Shown: piece by piece, positions 47,475 through 58,870 of the stretch
Layout: each line of letters begins with the position of its first letter
Position numbering within the stretch: position 1 is the first letter of the stretch
DNA from: Patagioenas fasciata
Lineage: Eukaryota; Chordata; Aves; Columbiformes; Columbidae
Assembly: GCF_037038585.1 (NCBI RefSeq)
Contig: NC_092560.1
Coordinates: 84,661,549-84,725,548 of the forward strand
Direction of reading: 5' to 3'
DNA length: 64,000 nucleotides
Notes under the pieces: model-generated
Told to the model about the DNA's origin: nothing
The model's database searches: none
What the model saw: only the letters and a program-made list of their open reading frames with translations
Position numbers and translations under genes: made by a program

Positions 47475-50400
47475 GTGTCGCCTTGGAACTGCGAACGCTG
47501 CGTCCCGCGGCCGATCCACCACCGAATCCCGCGCGCGGAAGCCGAATTGCGTTGTTTTATTGGGATGGCGCGGTTTCCTCCCGAGAACCGAGGGAAATCG
47601 CGTCGCCGCCGGGCTCTTGCGCTCAATGATCCTTCCCGATCCGGTGCCATCGTGGCAAACCCTCCCACCTCCTCCTCCCCGCTCCCCTCATCTTTGGTTT
47701 TCAGGTGATCAGGATATTGAATAGAGGAAAGTAGCTTTATTTTTTTAAAAGAAGAGGGAATCTTGTCTGCATACGCAGGGTGTTGATATTAAAATAGAGG
47801 TGGGTTTTCTAGGCCTGTGCCATTTTTCCACAGAATCCTGTTTCTTTCTAATTCTTAAAGTGCATCAGGGAGTGTGTGTTTTCCAAGGCGATTTTCTGTG
47901 GCCTATTAGGATGTCAGAGTAAGCGATGCTGCGAATCCGGCCTGAATCGCTGTGAACGGTAGGCGTGCTTTGGCTTTTTGGGGTGAATTAGGGTGTTTCA
48001 ATTTAAAAGAACTTATCAGGGAATTGTGCAGCATGGCTTGTGTTGCCAAAAATCCAAGCAGGGATTGGAACGTTACAGGGAAAAAGGACGGAGAGGGATT
48101 GTGGTGCTGCAGGGGCAGCTGATAAAGAAGAGACTATGAGAACAGAGAGAAACTGTATTTGATGAAACTGTTTTGTGCTGTTAGGTAAAACTGTTCCCCC
48201 CTCTTCAACATGAGGAAGTGATGCTTGGTTTTCTCTTTGCGTATCGCAGGTGGGATGTAGGGAAGAATTCGTGGCTCTTGGAGCTGCGGAAACTCCGCTG
48301 TGCCAAAGGGGCAATGGCAAAGATGTATACAGGAAAGAGATAAAAGAGATAAAAAATAGTATATTTATAAGTATAGATCGTTTTCTAAACCAAGTTACAG
48401 TATATTTATGAGTCTACCCTGTCCTTTTTTTTGTAGAATAACCGTTGTGGTTGTATACAGGTGGTAGTTAAAGGTCTAGTTGTGCTTATTGTGCTTTAAG
48501 CTGCTTTAAAATCACTCAGGGGGGAGCAGATCGCTCGACACATCGAGTTAAATTGGTTGGGTTGGCGAGACCGCAGACTTCGCTGTATTTCAGTGTTTTC
48601 AGCCTCCAACCTTTGGGAGCTCGTAAACGTCTCCGTGCCTCCCACAAGCGGGCAGAAGGTGGAAGTAGAGCGGTAGGAAGTGAGTTGGTGTTTGGATACG
48701 TGCACTGGAACCCAGGTTGCGTTGCTTTGTAATATGTAGCGTAGAATGTAAAAAGTAAAGCAAGGAACTCCCTCTCTTGCTTTCAAAGACATCTTTCAGT
48801 TTGTGGCATCGTTTTGCTGTCCGGTGACCAGGAAAGAGAGAAGCTCCGGTGCTTGTATTTCTCTCTCCATCTGCTGCAATTAGCGCTCTTAAATACTAAT
48901 AACTTAAATATACAGTGGTGATAGCTGGCGCGGTCTGGTCTGGAGGAAGGTTCCTCCACCTCGCCACTGAGTTTGCTTCAAGAACGACAGAAATGACTGT
49001 AGTAAGAAAATCTATTGCTTATTTTGTATTTATATACTTGCTAACGCAAGCAATGGATCCTTATTCTGTGCTTTTTAATAGGAAGAAATCTCTGAATGTA
49101 TATGAATTATCCCAAAGGATTTTTGCACCAAAGCTTTGTTTGGAGGAAAGGAAGAGGAGTTTCGATGGATTTCTTTCCCTGGTAGGTGGCTTAGTTATTA
49201 AATGAAGAGGAACATGAGCAGTGATTCTCAGTGGCTGCTACCAGCTCTCTTGTTTATCAGGTCATCTCATTTTTCGCAAGGAGAGTTAATAATCTCTTAC
49301 TAAAAATTGCTTCCCGTCCCACTAGAACTCGAATCCAGATTCTGCTGTTGCAAAACTGGATGCTACATCTTTGAACGTTTGCGTTTGAGGACAAATGCGG
49401 CGCGTTTGCAGGCCCGCCGGGTATCCCGCATCACGGGGATGCTTTATCCAGGGTGATGCTAAAAATTCAATGTCAGTGCAGGTATTTTAACCCTGGGGGG
49501 GTTTGTCTTCAATTTCAGTCCAACCACTGGTTTCTCAAGGTCTCTTTGGAGGAGTCCCTTTGGTTTTCAGGATCGCTGCGGTAAATTGCGCGGTCATTTC
49601 GGAACCGAGCGGTGCTGTGCACAAAGGGGATGGTCGTACCCATCCTTCAGAGCGGGGTCTTTATGCTGAGAATAATTCGGGTTTCCTCTTTCTTTCTGCA
49701 TAGTTGTGCCCTCCTCATCTCATATTTAACAGGATGGTTCGAGTTACCCGACTTGTTGAATCCGGTCCCTTAATCTCGGCGTGAAGCCGCGTACCGACGT
49801 CCCACCTCTCGTCCTTAGCGCTCGTCCCTTCTTCCCGCTCTCCAGGTATTTTTGGCCTCCCGCTTTTAAGCGCGAACGTAAGAACGCGGCCTCAAAACCT
49901 CGGTGGCACCGCGGTGATCCCGGTGCCTCCTGTTCTCCACGTCTTGCTAAGTATCTGCTTTGCCAAAGCCTGGTGGTGCTGCTCCTTTTGTATTGAGTTC
50001 AGCCCTGGGTTCATAGTCGGAGGAGCGAGGACGCTTTGAGCTGCCATTGCGTGTGAACTGAGGAGCTGTTACCAGGGCCAAACAAGAGCTAAAATGGTGT
50101 AAAAAGACTCCACAAAGTACCTACTCCGTCAACACAGAGATGTGAATGAGCTTTTTGGTGTTTTATCAGCTGCACATGGCCAGGAGAGTATTAATGACCG
50201 TTCTTCAATGCTTTTAGAGGCGTAAGCAGATGCTCTCTAGGAGTTAACGTGTAGCAATGTGTGTTAGAAAGGTCTGAGACACAGTGTGGCACATGGTGGA
50301 TTTTATGCCTGACAATCATTTAAGCTTTAATTTTATGAACTGTTTTTATCTGTGATCAGTTTGCTGTGCCCGGGCAACCACGGCCGCAGCAAATCCTCCT

Positions 50401-51250
50401 TTCTCAGCCTAAATATGTGAAGCGTTGTCATACACATATTTACGTGTTAAAGGATCGGATCATATAAGAGACGTCATTAAAAGTCGCCTAAGAGTTTCAG
50501 ACCATGCTCTGATCTCACAAAGAGAAGGAGAAAAAGCTGTAAAGAAGGAATAGTTTTCTACCTGAGTGCTGGGAGACACCTTTTGAGGCACCTTTAGATT
50601 ATCCCTCCCCAAAAAATCCCCCGGCACCCATATAGGATAAGTTTGGGGTTGTTTTTTCCAGAGGATGCTGTTGACTCTTTGATGCTGGGCAGATCTGTTT
50701 CTAATTTATTCTTAATTATTATTTCTAGCTGAAGGCGCCAGAGGCAATGATTCTTTGCTATGTGCTTTTGGTCCGTACGGTTAAAACATAACGTTAGCAA
50801 ATAGACCCTAAAATTGTCCATCCGCATTGTGCAATAGGGCTTGGTGGACAAACTGTAGAGTAGAAGCCGCCTGTTGTATTTTACTCAACTTACTTCTGGG
50901 GTTTTTTGGTTTTCCTAAGGTCTCTTTCGCACTAAGATCCTGTAGCAATCACCATATCGGTGTTTCCTTCTGTTACGCCGCCCGTGAGCTTGTTTTATGT
51001 TCGTCTTAACGGATCTGTGCTCTGAGCGTGATTGAAGCTGTATCTTCAACACAAATAGGCTCTTATTTTAAATTAGAGCTGCCCCTTGATGCTTGTTCCT
51101 GTCCCTCTGTTGTACCCAAGTACCTGTGGCTTCTAAACCTCCTGTCACCAGCTCCACCGGTGGCTGGGGTCGCGTCATCCAGCTGAGGAATGTAACCTGT
51201 GCCTCCGTTTCTGCACTGGTATTTTCACAATAAAAGGATATTTTTCAGTG
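47475..51250 (+). other. RAB27B: Probable long 3'UTR of RAB27B
   Basis: No AATAAA was found between the stop codon and 51229, where AATAAA is followed by a T/G-rich stretch. Mammalian RAB27B also has a multi-kilobase 3'UTR. No other gene or named repeat was recognised inside. The open frames here lack domain features. Confidence 0.55.
51229..51234 (+). promoter_or_regulatory. RAB27B: Candidate RAB27B poly(A) signal
   Basis: AATAAA followed by cagtgcggtctctgg. The convergent CCDC68 ends roughly 0.4-0.9 kb further on. Confidence 0.55.
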
Positions 51251-51674
51251 CGGTCTCTGGGCTGCTTTGGGGAGGAAACAGAGGCTTTGCCATGAGTTTT
51301 CAGCACTGGAAATGATAGGAAAACACGCCTGGCACCCCGACTTCACCCGGCGGGGCAGTGGTTCCATTGACGGAGCTCACCCTCCGGAACGGGGCCCAGG
51401 TGAGTGTGACCGCACAACCGCCTCACCCCGGCCAAGGGTCTGTTTGCACCCTCGCCAGGTTAATCCCGTGTGTGAGTAATATAGCTAAAGTCAGAGAAGA
51501 AAAGGAACAGACTGACACTTAGCGCCTTTACGCCTTATTTTAGTAGCGCTGCTTTGTTTGGTTCCCAAGATGTGCCACAACACCCAAAAGGACAGAACCT
51601 CCGCCTCAGTGCCTCCATCATCCTACAACCGCGGGTGGAGAAGTGCGACTGTAACAACGTGCCAGGCAGCCAAG

Positions 51675-51823
51675 GTTTATTTTCTAGTCTTACCTAAAGG
51701 TGAGTGGGGTTAAACCGAGTCTCTGTTTGTCTGTGCAGGGGGAGCCGCGTTGTGCTGCACCAGGGATGCGACACCCCCAGGTGTGGCCATCTCAGCATCT
51801 CTTGCCTTATTTCCAGGTTTATT
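51675..51823 (-). promoter_or_regulatory. CCDC68: Candidate CCDC68 poly(A) signals
   Basis: TTTATT (AATAAA on the minus strand) at 51818-51823 and 51675-51680, about 350 and 490 bp past the minus-strand stop. Which one is used cannot be decided from sequence. Confidence 0.45.
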
Positions 51824-52165
51824 CTTGCAAGCAAGAGGTTGTAACGCAGGAAAAGTCCTTGCAAAGGTCGGGTTCGAAGATCCAGGCGTTCCCTTCAGCT
51901 CTCCTGCTGCCGGAGCCGGGCGAGCATCCCATAAGGGGACGCTCCGAACGCTCCCGAATGGCGCGGGGCACTGCAAAGCACAGAAGGTGGAGATCACTTA
52001 AACACACTAAGCCAAGCTTAACCCCCACGAGGTTTGTAACTTTGGCCCTGGTTTGCAGCAGAGCTTGTGGTTTTCCTCTCCTTTATCAACATAATCTGTG
52101 TGGGATGAACTGAGGCCTCAGAGCCCCGTGGGGACAGCGGTGGTTGCTCATGTGTCCCCAGGTAC

Positions 52166-55100
52166 TCACTCTGTCCAGACGCCTTTGGAAACCATAGTCT
52201 TGGACTTTCCAGACCAGAACTCCACTCTGTCTTTCAGTTCTTTATTCTGCAAGGAAAAAGAAGTTAGAAAATCAACCAAACCCCTCTCAGCAGCTGCTCC
52301 TCCACAAAGGGTTTTGGGGGGTTTGGGTGGATATTTTTGTGCTTCACCTGTGCTTCCAGTGCAGTCAGCTTCTCGGTCAGGTCCTCTATCCTTTTATCTT
52401 GGCTTTTGAGTTCCTTGTTCAGTTCTTCTGCCTGAGGGGTAGGAAATCAAACCTTGTGAGAGATTTGAAACCTTAAAAACATCAAAAATATCTCCATGTT
52501 GAGAAAAAACACAGAGCTGAGGGTATCGTGACAACAGGGTAAGTGCAGACCATCCAAGTCCCTGGTCTTTGACCATGTTGATGAATGGATTTGCCGTAAT
52601 TGATTGAGCTGCCCTCCTGGATGATCATATTGATTAATTGATGTACCATAACTGATTGAGCTGACCTCCTGGATGACCATATTGATCAACCAATTGGCCA
52701 TAACTGATGGAGCTGACCTCCTGGATGACCATATTGCTTAACCAATTGGCCATAACTGATCAAGCTGACCTCCTGGATGACCATATTGATTAATTGATTG
52801 GCCATAACCAATGGAGCTGACCTCCTGGATGACCATATTGATTAATTGATTGGCCATAACCCATGGAGCTGATCTCCTGGATGACCATACTGATCAACCA
52901 ATTGGCCATAACCAATGGAGCTGGCCTCCTGGATGACCATATTGATCAACCAATTGGCCATAACCAATGGAGGTGACCTCCTGGATGACCATATTGATCA
53001 ACCAATTGGCCATAACCGATTGTGCTGATCTCCTGGATGACCATACTGATGAACCGATTGGCCATAATGGATGGAGCTGACCTCCTGGATGACGGCGCGC
53101 AGGCCGTGCTGCTGGGCCTGGATGAGGCGCTGCAGGTGACAGATCTGCTCCCGCAGGGTGACAATCTGCTGCTCCACGTCCCAGCACCTGCGGGCAGAGC
53201 GGCGTCAGTCTGGATCCTTCACCCACCCGCATTGCTGGTGAGGATAAATAACTCTTAATTCATACACGTATAAAGCACAACAAATAAAACCATAGTCTGA
53301 AATGTGTTTTGCCTGGTAGGACCTCCCTTATTAGTTGTCAATGAATAAATCCATAATAATGGCTGTTGCCTTTTCTACCTCACATAAAACATCACCGAAA
53401 CAGTGTCGAATTCAAGCAAGAATAGTGCAATTAGTGCAGGCAAGGTGGAATAGATTTTGATTGGAAAAGTCCTTTAAGATCGAGTCCAACCATTAACCCA
53501 CCCCTGGCACTGCCCCATGTCCTGAGAACCTCATCTGTGTGTATTTCCAACCCCTCCAGGGACGGTGACTCCAGCACTGCCCTGGGCAGCCTGTTCCAAT
53601 GCCCAACAACCATTCCCATGAAGAAATGTTTCCTAATATCCAATTTAAACCTAGCAGTTCAAATAGAATCAACATCTAAGTGCTGCAGGACATGAACATC
53701 AAGAAATCACAGTAAATCACTCTTTGACCCACTTGCTGTCATCAAGAGTAATCTCACTACCAGAAGGAAATGATTCTCTGGTAGCCTATGTGGAATAATC
53801 CCCCTAGAAAGAAAGAAAAGCACTTTCTATCACATGCATTGAGTCACCGTTTGCTGTCTTCATTCCTCGCCATCATCTGGTGAAGCGTCTTTTCAAATGA
53901 CGTCTTCTTCTCTATCAGCGTTTGCTTTTCCTAAAGAAACCGAATGGAAAAGTTATAACACGCTTCCTACCATTGGGTGAGAAGTTTGGCCGTAGGTTCT
54001 GCAAACAGAATTCCCCAATAAGCACCTCCATCAACATCAGTTCTGGGTACAAACCAGTCTGACCTCTGCAATTGAATCCAAAAGGGGTGACTGTATGGCC
54101 AAAGTCCATATTGTGTTAAAATCGCACTTCTCGCTTTTACTTAATGACCAAAATTATGAGCATCCGGGCAGGGAACACCGTGTTACTGCTACATTGGCCA
54201 TAATTGATGGAGCTGACTTCCTGCATGACCAAACAACATCCACACCCATCACTTCCAACACATTTTCCAATATCTGAGGGTAAAAGGAGCGGTTTTTACT
54301 ATTGGGATGGCGAGGTTTTCATTTCAAGGTGAAATAGCAACTGAACACAATGAATTCCTCGCCCGCTCCCGGGATGGACGGACACGCAGACAGATGGACA
54401 GACGGACCTCCTGCATCCTCCGCACGCGCGTCTCCATCTCCGCGATGCGGCTGCATCGGTCCCTGACGCTTTCGGCGAGGCGGGCGCTGTTTTGGGAGCT
54501 TTGCCGGAGCTTCGCTTCGTGCTGGAGATTGTGGGTCTGCAACAAGAAGGGAATTAACTGGGCTTTGCTGGGATGGGGCTCAAGGGATTTCAAACCAATT
54601 CTACTTCTCCTAAATCGAAGTTTGCAGCGCAAAGAGCCGGACCCAGGGGAAATATTATGATCCTGAACATGGTCATGGCCACACAGGGGGAGATTTGTAC
54701 CTGGATTTGCTGCTTCTCATCCTCGTGGCTTTTTCTCTGCTGTTCCGAGCGCGCCTGGTAATTCTCGTACAGCTTTTGGGAGGCGGATCTGAGGGCTTGT
54801 ACACCCGCTTCTCTCGTGGCTTCCAGCTGCAAAGAGCAATTGTACCATATATATATATATGTATATATAGCTTTACAAAATGAGGTTGTAACCACATGCT
54901 GAATAAGCCCTCTATACAAAATAAATATCAGTATTTACCCTTGTCAAAACCAAATGGATTGAGCAAGCACCAGGTTGCAGCAGCCAGGACACAACGCTAA
55001 AGAACTGTGCTGCAAGGCACAGGTATTTGTCCAAAACCCTCCAAACCCAACCCAAAACGCACCTTGATCTTCAGCACTTGGTTCTCCCTGCTCACCAGCA

Positions 55101-55921
55101 GCAGCTGCTCCTCGGTTTCCTTCAGCGTCGTGGCCACGGGGCTGCGGTTCCAGCGGCTGCACCGCGGCTCCGGCGCCTCCCCCGGCACCTGCTCCAGGAA
55201 ATATTGAGATATATTTAGAAATAATATGAGAAACAGCTCAGGCGATGGAGCTGGCTCGGCAAGACTCTGCTGCTTTGTAAAAAAGAACTTTGCGCAATTG
55301 ATTATTTGTTAATTATCCCCATCGCATCCTCCTGTCTCCCACCCCACAGCGCTCTTTTGGGATGGGGAAAAACGGCTTTTGCGCATTGCTGAGAGCGAAG
55401 AAATGAGCCATCAGATGGACTGGGCCGTCTCAGTGCTCACAACACCTCTCACGGGAGAAAAATATAAGGAAATGGTATATCCAACCTATTTGGGGTGGTG
55501 TCGGCGTCAAGCAGGACACGGCGTCTCCAGGGTCACCACCACCACCATACTTTAATTGTTTCTTGGGAATGATTTGGGTTATGAGGCGCTTAAGAATTCG
55601 TTGTAAAGTTATGGTAGCTTCGTAAATTTAATTGTAAAGGGAATGAAGAGATCTTATAGAAAGCAAACGTTGGAGGGGTTCTCTTTGCCATGGCGGACAT
55701 TAAAATCATTAACTAAGCTCCGTTCTTCCTGCTTTTCCTCCGGCGTTCAGGGAAGCAACAACCCCAGAGTATTTCAGGTATTGGAAAGAGCACGGAGATA
55801 CCTTCTTGACGTATTCGGCCTCCTGGGTGAGCTGGGAGCAGGAGGAGCCGTAGAGGACGAGCTCCCCCTGGGCGCCGCGGTCCTGCCGGCTGAGGTGCTG
55901 CGTCAGCAGCAGCGTGGTCAT
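52166..55921 (-). CDS. CCDC68: CCDC68, coiled-coil protein (centriole subdistal appendage)
   Basis: CCDC68 works with CCDC120 at centriole subdistal appendages in microtubule anchoring. Minus-strand coding exons: 55921-55802 (start; MTTLLLTQHLSRQDRG... ending EAEYVKK), 55188-55063 (KETEEQLLLVSRENQVLKIK), 54826-54701 (LEATREAGVQALRSASQKLY then ENYQARSE), 54536-54408 (AKLRQSSQ...ETRVRRMQE), 53930-53848, 53187-53082 (QIVTLREQICHLQRLIQAQH), 52431-52348 (KSQDKRIEDLTEKLTALEAQ), 52246-52166 (NKELKDRVEFWSGKSKTMVS, stop TGA). Phases agree, 284 residues. Each exon aligns with human CCDC68 (335 residues). The human segment after EYVKK (IRTTLQKIR..., about 35 residues) was not found between 55802 and 55188. 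The last exon ends before the human C-terminus; a GTGAGT overlapping the stop could splice to an unseen exon. Heptad-rich throughout. Confidence 0.9.
52614..53089 (-). repeat. 52-bp minisatellite copying the CCDC68 exon-intron junction
   Basis: ctcctgg recurs at 52614, 52666, 52718, 52770, 52822, 52874, 52926, 52978, 53030 and 53082, exactly 52 bp apart. The last copy is the true junction: on the minus strand the exon ends ATCCAGGAG and the intron starts GTCAGC (donor 53081-53080). So the array consists of the last bases of the exon plus the first part of the intron, repeated nine more times into the intron. GT is kept in the copies at 52666, 52718, 52770, 52822 and 52978; the others have GG, AT or GC at that place. 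Confidence 0.95.
53450..53690 (-). mobile_element. CR1 LINE 3' fragment
   Basis: Antisense CR1 3' end (gattggaaaagtcctttaag, then gatcgagtccaaccattaac) followed by the CCTGGGCAGCCTGTTCCAAT block. It lies in a CCDC68 intron. Confidence 0.88.
54193..54230 (-). repeat. Stray copy of the 52-bp unit in another CCDC68 intron
   Basis: attggccataattgatggag then ctgacttcctgcatgacc matches about 38 bp of the junction minisatellite, but lies in the intron between the exons at 54408 and 53930. Confidence 0.8.
54843..54930. repeat. Duplicated intron segment, copy A
   Basis: A short (TA)n run followed by gaggttgtaaccacatgctg and aagccctctatacaaaata. The same unit recurs at 56395-56480. Confidence 0.85.
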
Positions 55922-55943
55922 CACGATCCGCGCGGGTCTTGGC

Positions 55944-55944
55944 T
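55944..55944 (-). promoter_or_regulatory. CCDC68: Acceptor of the CCDC68 start exon
   Basis: The minus strand reads ccctgcag|agccaagacc, with exon sequence starting at 55944. It leaves 22 nt of 5'UTR before the ATG at 55921. Confidence 0.6.
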
Positions 55945-56084
55945 CTGCAGGGAAAAGGGGCTTTTTAGTACCCTTCTCTTGAGCCCGTTTCCTTCCCTTC
56001 CAACCCTGGGACAAGAAGGAAGCACCAGCTTGAAGCACCAAACGTTGGCGACCACTTGAAAAAGAACGCAGGCACCTGGTTGCT

Positions 56085-56925
56085 ATTTTTTCGATGAGAT
56101 ATATTCATTATATGTTATATATATTATATATATAAATATATCAATATAAAATGTATATAAATATATAGTATTATATATAAAATTGTATTATTATATTATA
56201 TATAATCCTATATATAATATTAATATATAATTAATATAAAAACATATATATTCTATATACTATATAGAATATATTGTATATAATAGTGACAGCAATAATT
56301 AATATAGAAGATGTATATTATATGATATATATAGACTATATATATTATATAGATTTATATTATATATAATATTATCTATAATATATATATTTTTAATATA
56401 TATATGCACACATAGTGCTTTAAAATATGAGGTTGTAACCACATGCTGATTAAGCCCTCTATACAAAATATATCTATTATAAATAATAGATATTATATAT
56501 TATATAATAATATAATATATTATAGTAATATAATATGTAATATATTATATTACTATAATATGTATTTTATATATTATTATATTATATACTATGTATTATA
56601 TATTATACATATTAACATAATATATTATAGATAATATTATATAATATATATCTTATATATTAATTAATTATATATAATTACTTCTTTATATATTCATGAT
56701 ATATTATAGATGATATTATATATTATAATATATAATTATATAAAAATATAATGTACAATATATAATATGTAAAATAGATAATATATAATATGCAATATAT
56801 AATAACAACATAATATATAATATCTAATTATATGTATATATCACGTATCATATATCACATATCATGTATCAATCACATATCATGTATCAATCACGTATCA
56901 ATCATATATACTTACATTCATTTCT
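56085..56925. repeat. AT-rich satellite-like tract in the first CCDC68 intron
   Basis: About 840 bp made almost only of A and T in degenerate ATATAT/TATAAT blocks, interrupted by the duplicated segment at 56410-56470. It ends in short repeats of atcatgtatcaatcac. The ORF-like stretches of Ile/Tyr are a composition effect. Confidence 0.9.
56395..56480. repeat. Duplicated intron segment, copy B
   Basis: Shares about 55 bp with 54843-54930 (gaggttgtaaccacatgctg, aagccctctatacaaaata), again next to TA-rich sequence. Confidence 0.85.
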
Positions 56926-58560
56926 TTTCCCTAACTATTTCCCCAACTTTCTACCAGCAACCTGCACCCCAACGCTCTATTATTCCAGACAACTCGCAGC
57001 CAGAGATCCCATGCAGAAAATAAGGGAATAACTCACACATTTATGCAGTTTAAGTAAAAACCCGAAGCTTTTGCCACCCGTCTGCGAAGTTCCTAAAGCA
57101 AACCCGACTATCCCGCGCACAGAACTGGGTTTAAGTGGCTTCGGGAGCTTTATCCCTGTCCTGCTTCGACATGAGCAGCAGCGCAAAGCTCCGTAACTCT
57201 CAGGAATAATAACAATAATGATTTTTCAAAGCTATATAGGGGGTCAGATGAGAGCCAAGCCGTGATTTCTTTTTCTCATAGAGAGAACCAAGCCCCGAGC
57301 CCCATTGCCGGGTTTGCGCTGTGCAAGGGTGACATCCAGTGTCAGCCGGATTGCAAAACTCCCGGGCTGCAAACGCACGGCAGACAAGCTCATTATTAAT
57401 GCCTGCAACCAATTCAGCTTTACACAGAGGGATAATGAAGCCACTTAAGGGGCGGGGAGGGTGTGGATGGGCAAAAAAGTCCCCGCCAAAAGCGGTTGCG
57501 CTTTGCAAAGCTTCCACATCACTTAGGACAATATCCCGGTTTTAAAGGCGTTAATTTGACAATACCAAATTCAAGGGGTTTGGGCTGCTTGCCCGCAGTG
57601 CCAGGAAGGTCACTTGGGCTGGCACCTTTCTTAATTAGCTCATTTTCTGATAAAATCATAATGAGGCGCATTCTGGAAACGGGAGCATCAGCAGATGCCA
57701 CATCCCTGCCCAACCGAGCTGGGCTGTTCTGGACATGGATGAAAATCAGGTTGCTTAAGAGTGAGCGACCTTTTCTAGGTATTCTACATTTTTAGGACCG
57801 TAAAAGCACATCTCTGTTTCTACTGATGATGGTCGCTGGCCCTAAAGCTCACACCAGAATCCAGGACACACCAAGCAGGAAAGCACCACCCTCGCTTATA
57901 TAAGGAACAGCCCAAATGATCCAGAATAACGTTATTTGGAGGAACAACATGAAACAATCCTTATGTTATTACAGGTTTGGTCATAAAGAGGTAAATAAAC
58001 ACCGCGCTCTTCCTACAGTTTATATAATATCCATCCACTTTCTAGTGCACATGCACAGAAAAGCGGTTTATTTGTTACCGTTGTTCTCACAAATATTTAG
58101 AAGAAAAGGTTTTACGAATACTCCAAGCACATATCAACACCACCGCCTCTCTCCAGGCAAAACCGCACCTATTTGATGTTGTTTTCCGCACGGAAGCCGA
58201 GGGAGAACATCAGATAAGCGGTGACTAACAGCACCGCAACAGCTCAGAGCCAGAAATCACTTTGCAAACAACCCCCAGACCCGCGGCTACGAGACGTTCG
58301 CTCATCCGGGCGGCATCGGCACAAACCGCAAAGAATAACTCACTTCTGGCTTTACACGGGCTCGTTAATTAGGGCAGGGATACGGGACAGGGAAGAAGTG
58401 GGTGATGGTTTATTAAAAACATGTGGCGGTTGGTGCCAAAGGTCGCTCAAGGGACGGGATTTGTCAGGTTTTGGAGGGGCTAATATGGGGGAAATGCTGA
58501 ACGAGCACTTGGGGTCACAGAGAGCTGAGACCCAGCAGCTCAGTCCCAAAGTCGGGGGGT
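56926..58560 (-). other. CCDC68 5' intron, unremarkable part
   Basis: No further coding exon was recognised between the AT-rich tract and the CpG island. Non-coding first exons could be hidden here. Confidence 0.4.
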
Positions 58561-58870
58561 CGCGGCAGCCGCGGGGATGGTGTTTTAGGGGCCACCGGGG
58601 TGAGGGAAGAGATGTCACCGCCCCCCAGGGAACAACGCGCCGTCCCCAGAGCCCCCGAGCCCGGACTCACCTGGGGAGGGAGCGGACATGGGACCGGCGG
58701 CCTCGCTCCGGACACCGCTCCGGGGACCCCGGCACAGGGGAACCGACCCGAGCCGGACCGACCCGGCCCGGGGTCACACCCCCCTGGACACGCCCCCACC
58801 TGTGGCCACGCCCTCGGCCACACCCCCACCTGCGGTCACGCCCCCACCTGCGGCCACGCCCCGAGTGAAA
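58560..58870 (-). promoter_or_regulatory. CCDC68: CpG-island promoter and first exon of CCDC68
   Basis: GC- and CpG-rich block. On the minus strand a donor CTCCCCAG|GTGAGT ends a first exon at 58671. Upstream lie several CACGCCC / CCCCACC boxes of KLF/SP type in a short imperfect tandem (58786-58862). An ATG at 58689 is in the exon, but the conserved protein starts at 55921, so this exon is probably 5'UTR. Confidence 0.6.

Noticed and set aside
56443-56634. Ile/Tyr/Asn frame in the AT-rich tract
   Set aside because: Pure composition effect of TA-rich DNA.
58221-58868. 215-codon plus-strand frame rich in Arg/Pro
   Set aside because: Lies antisense to the CCDC68 CpG island; composition-driven, no domain.
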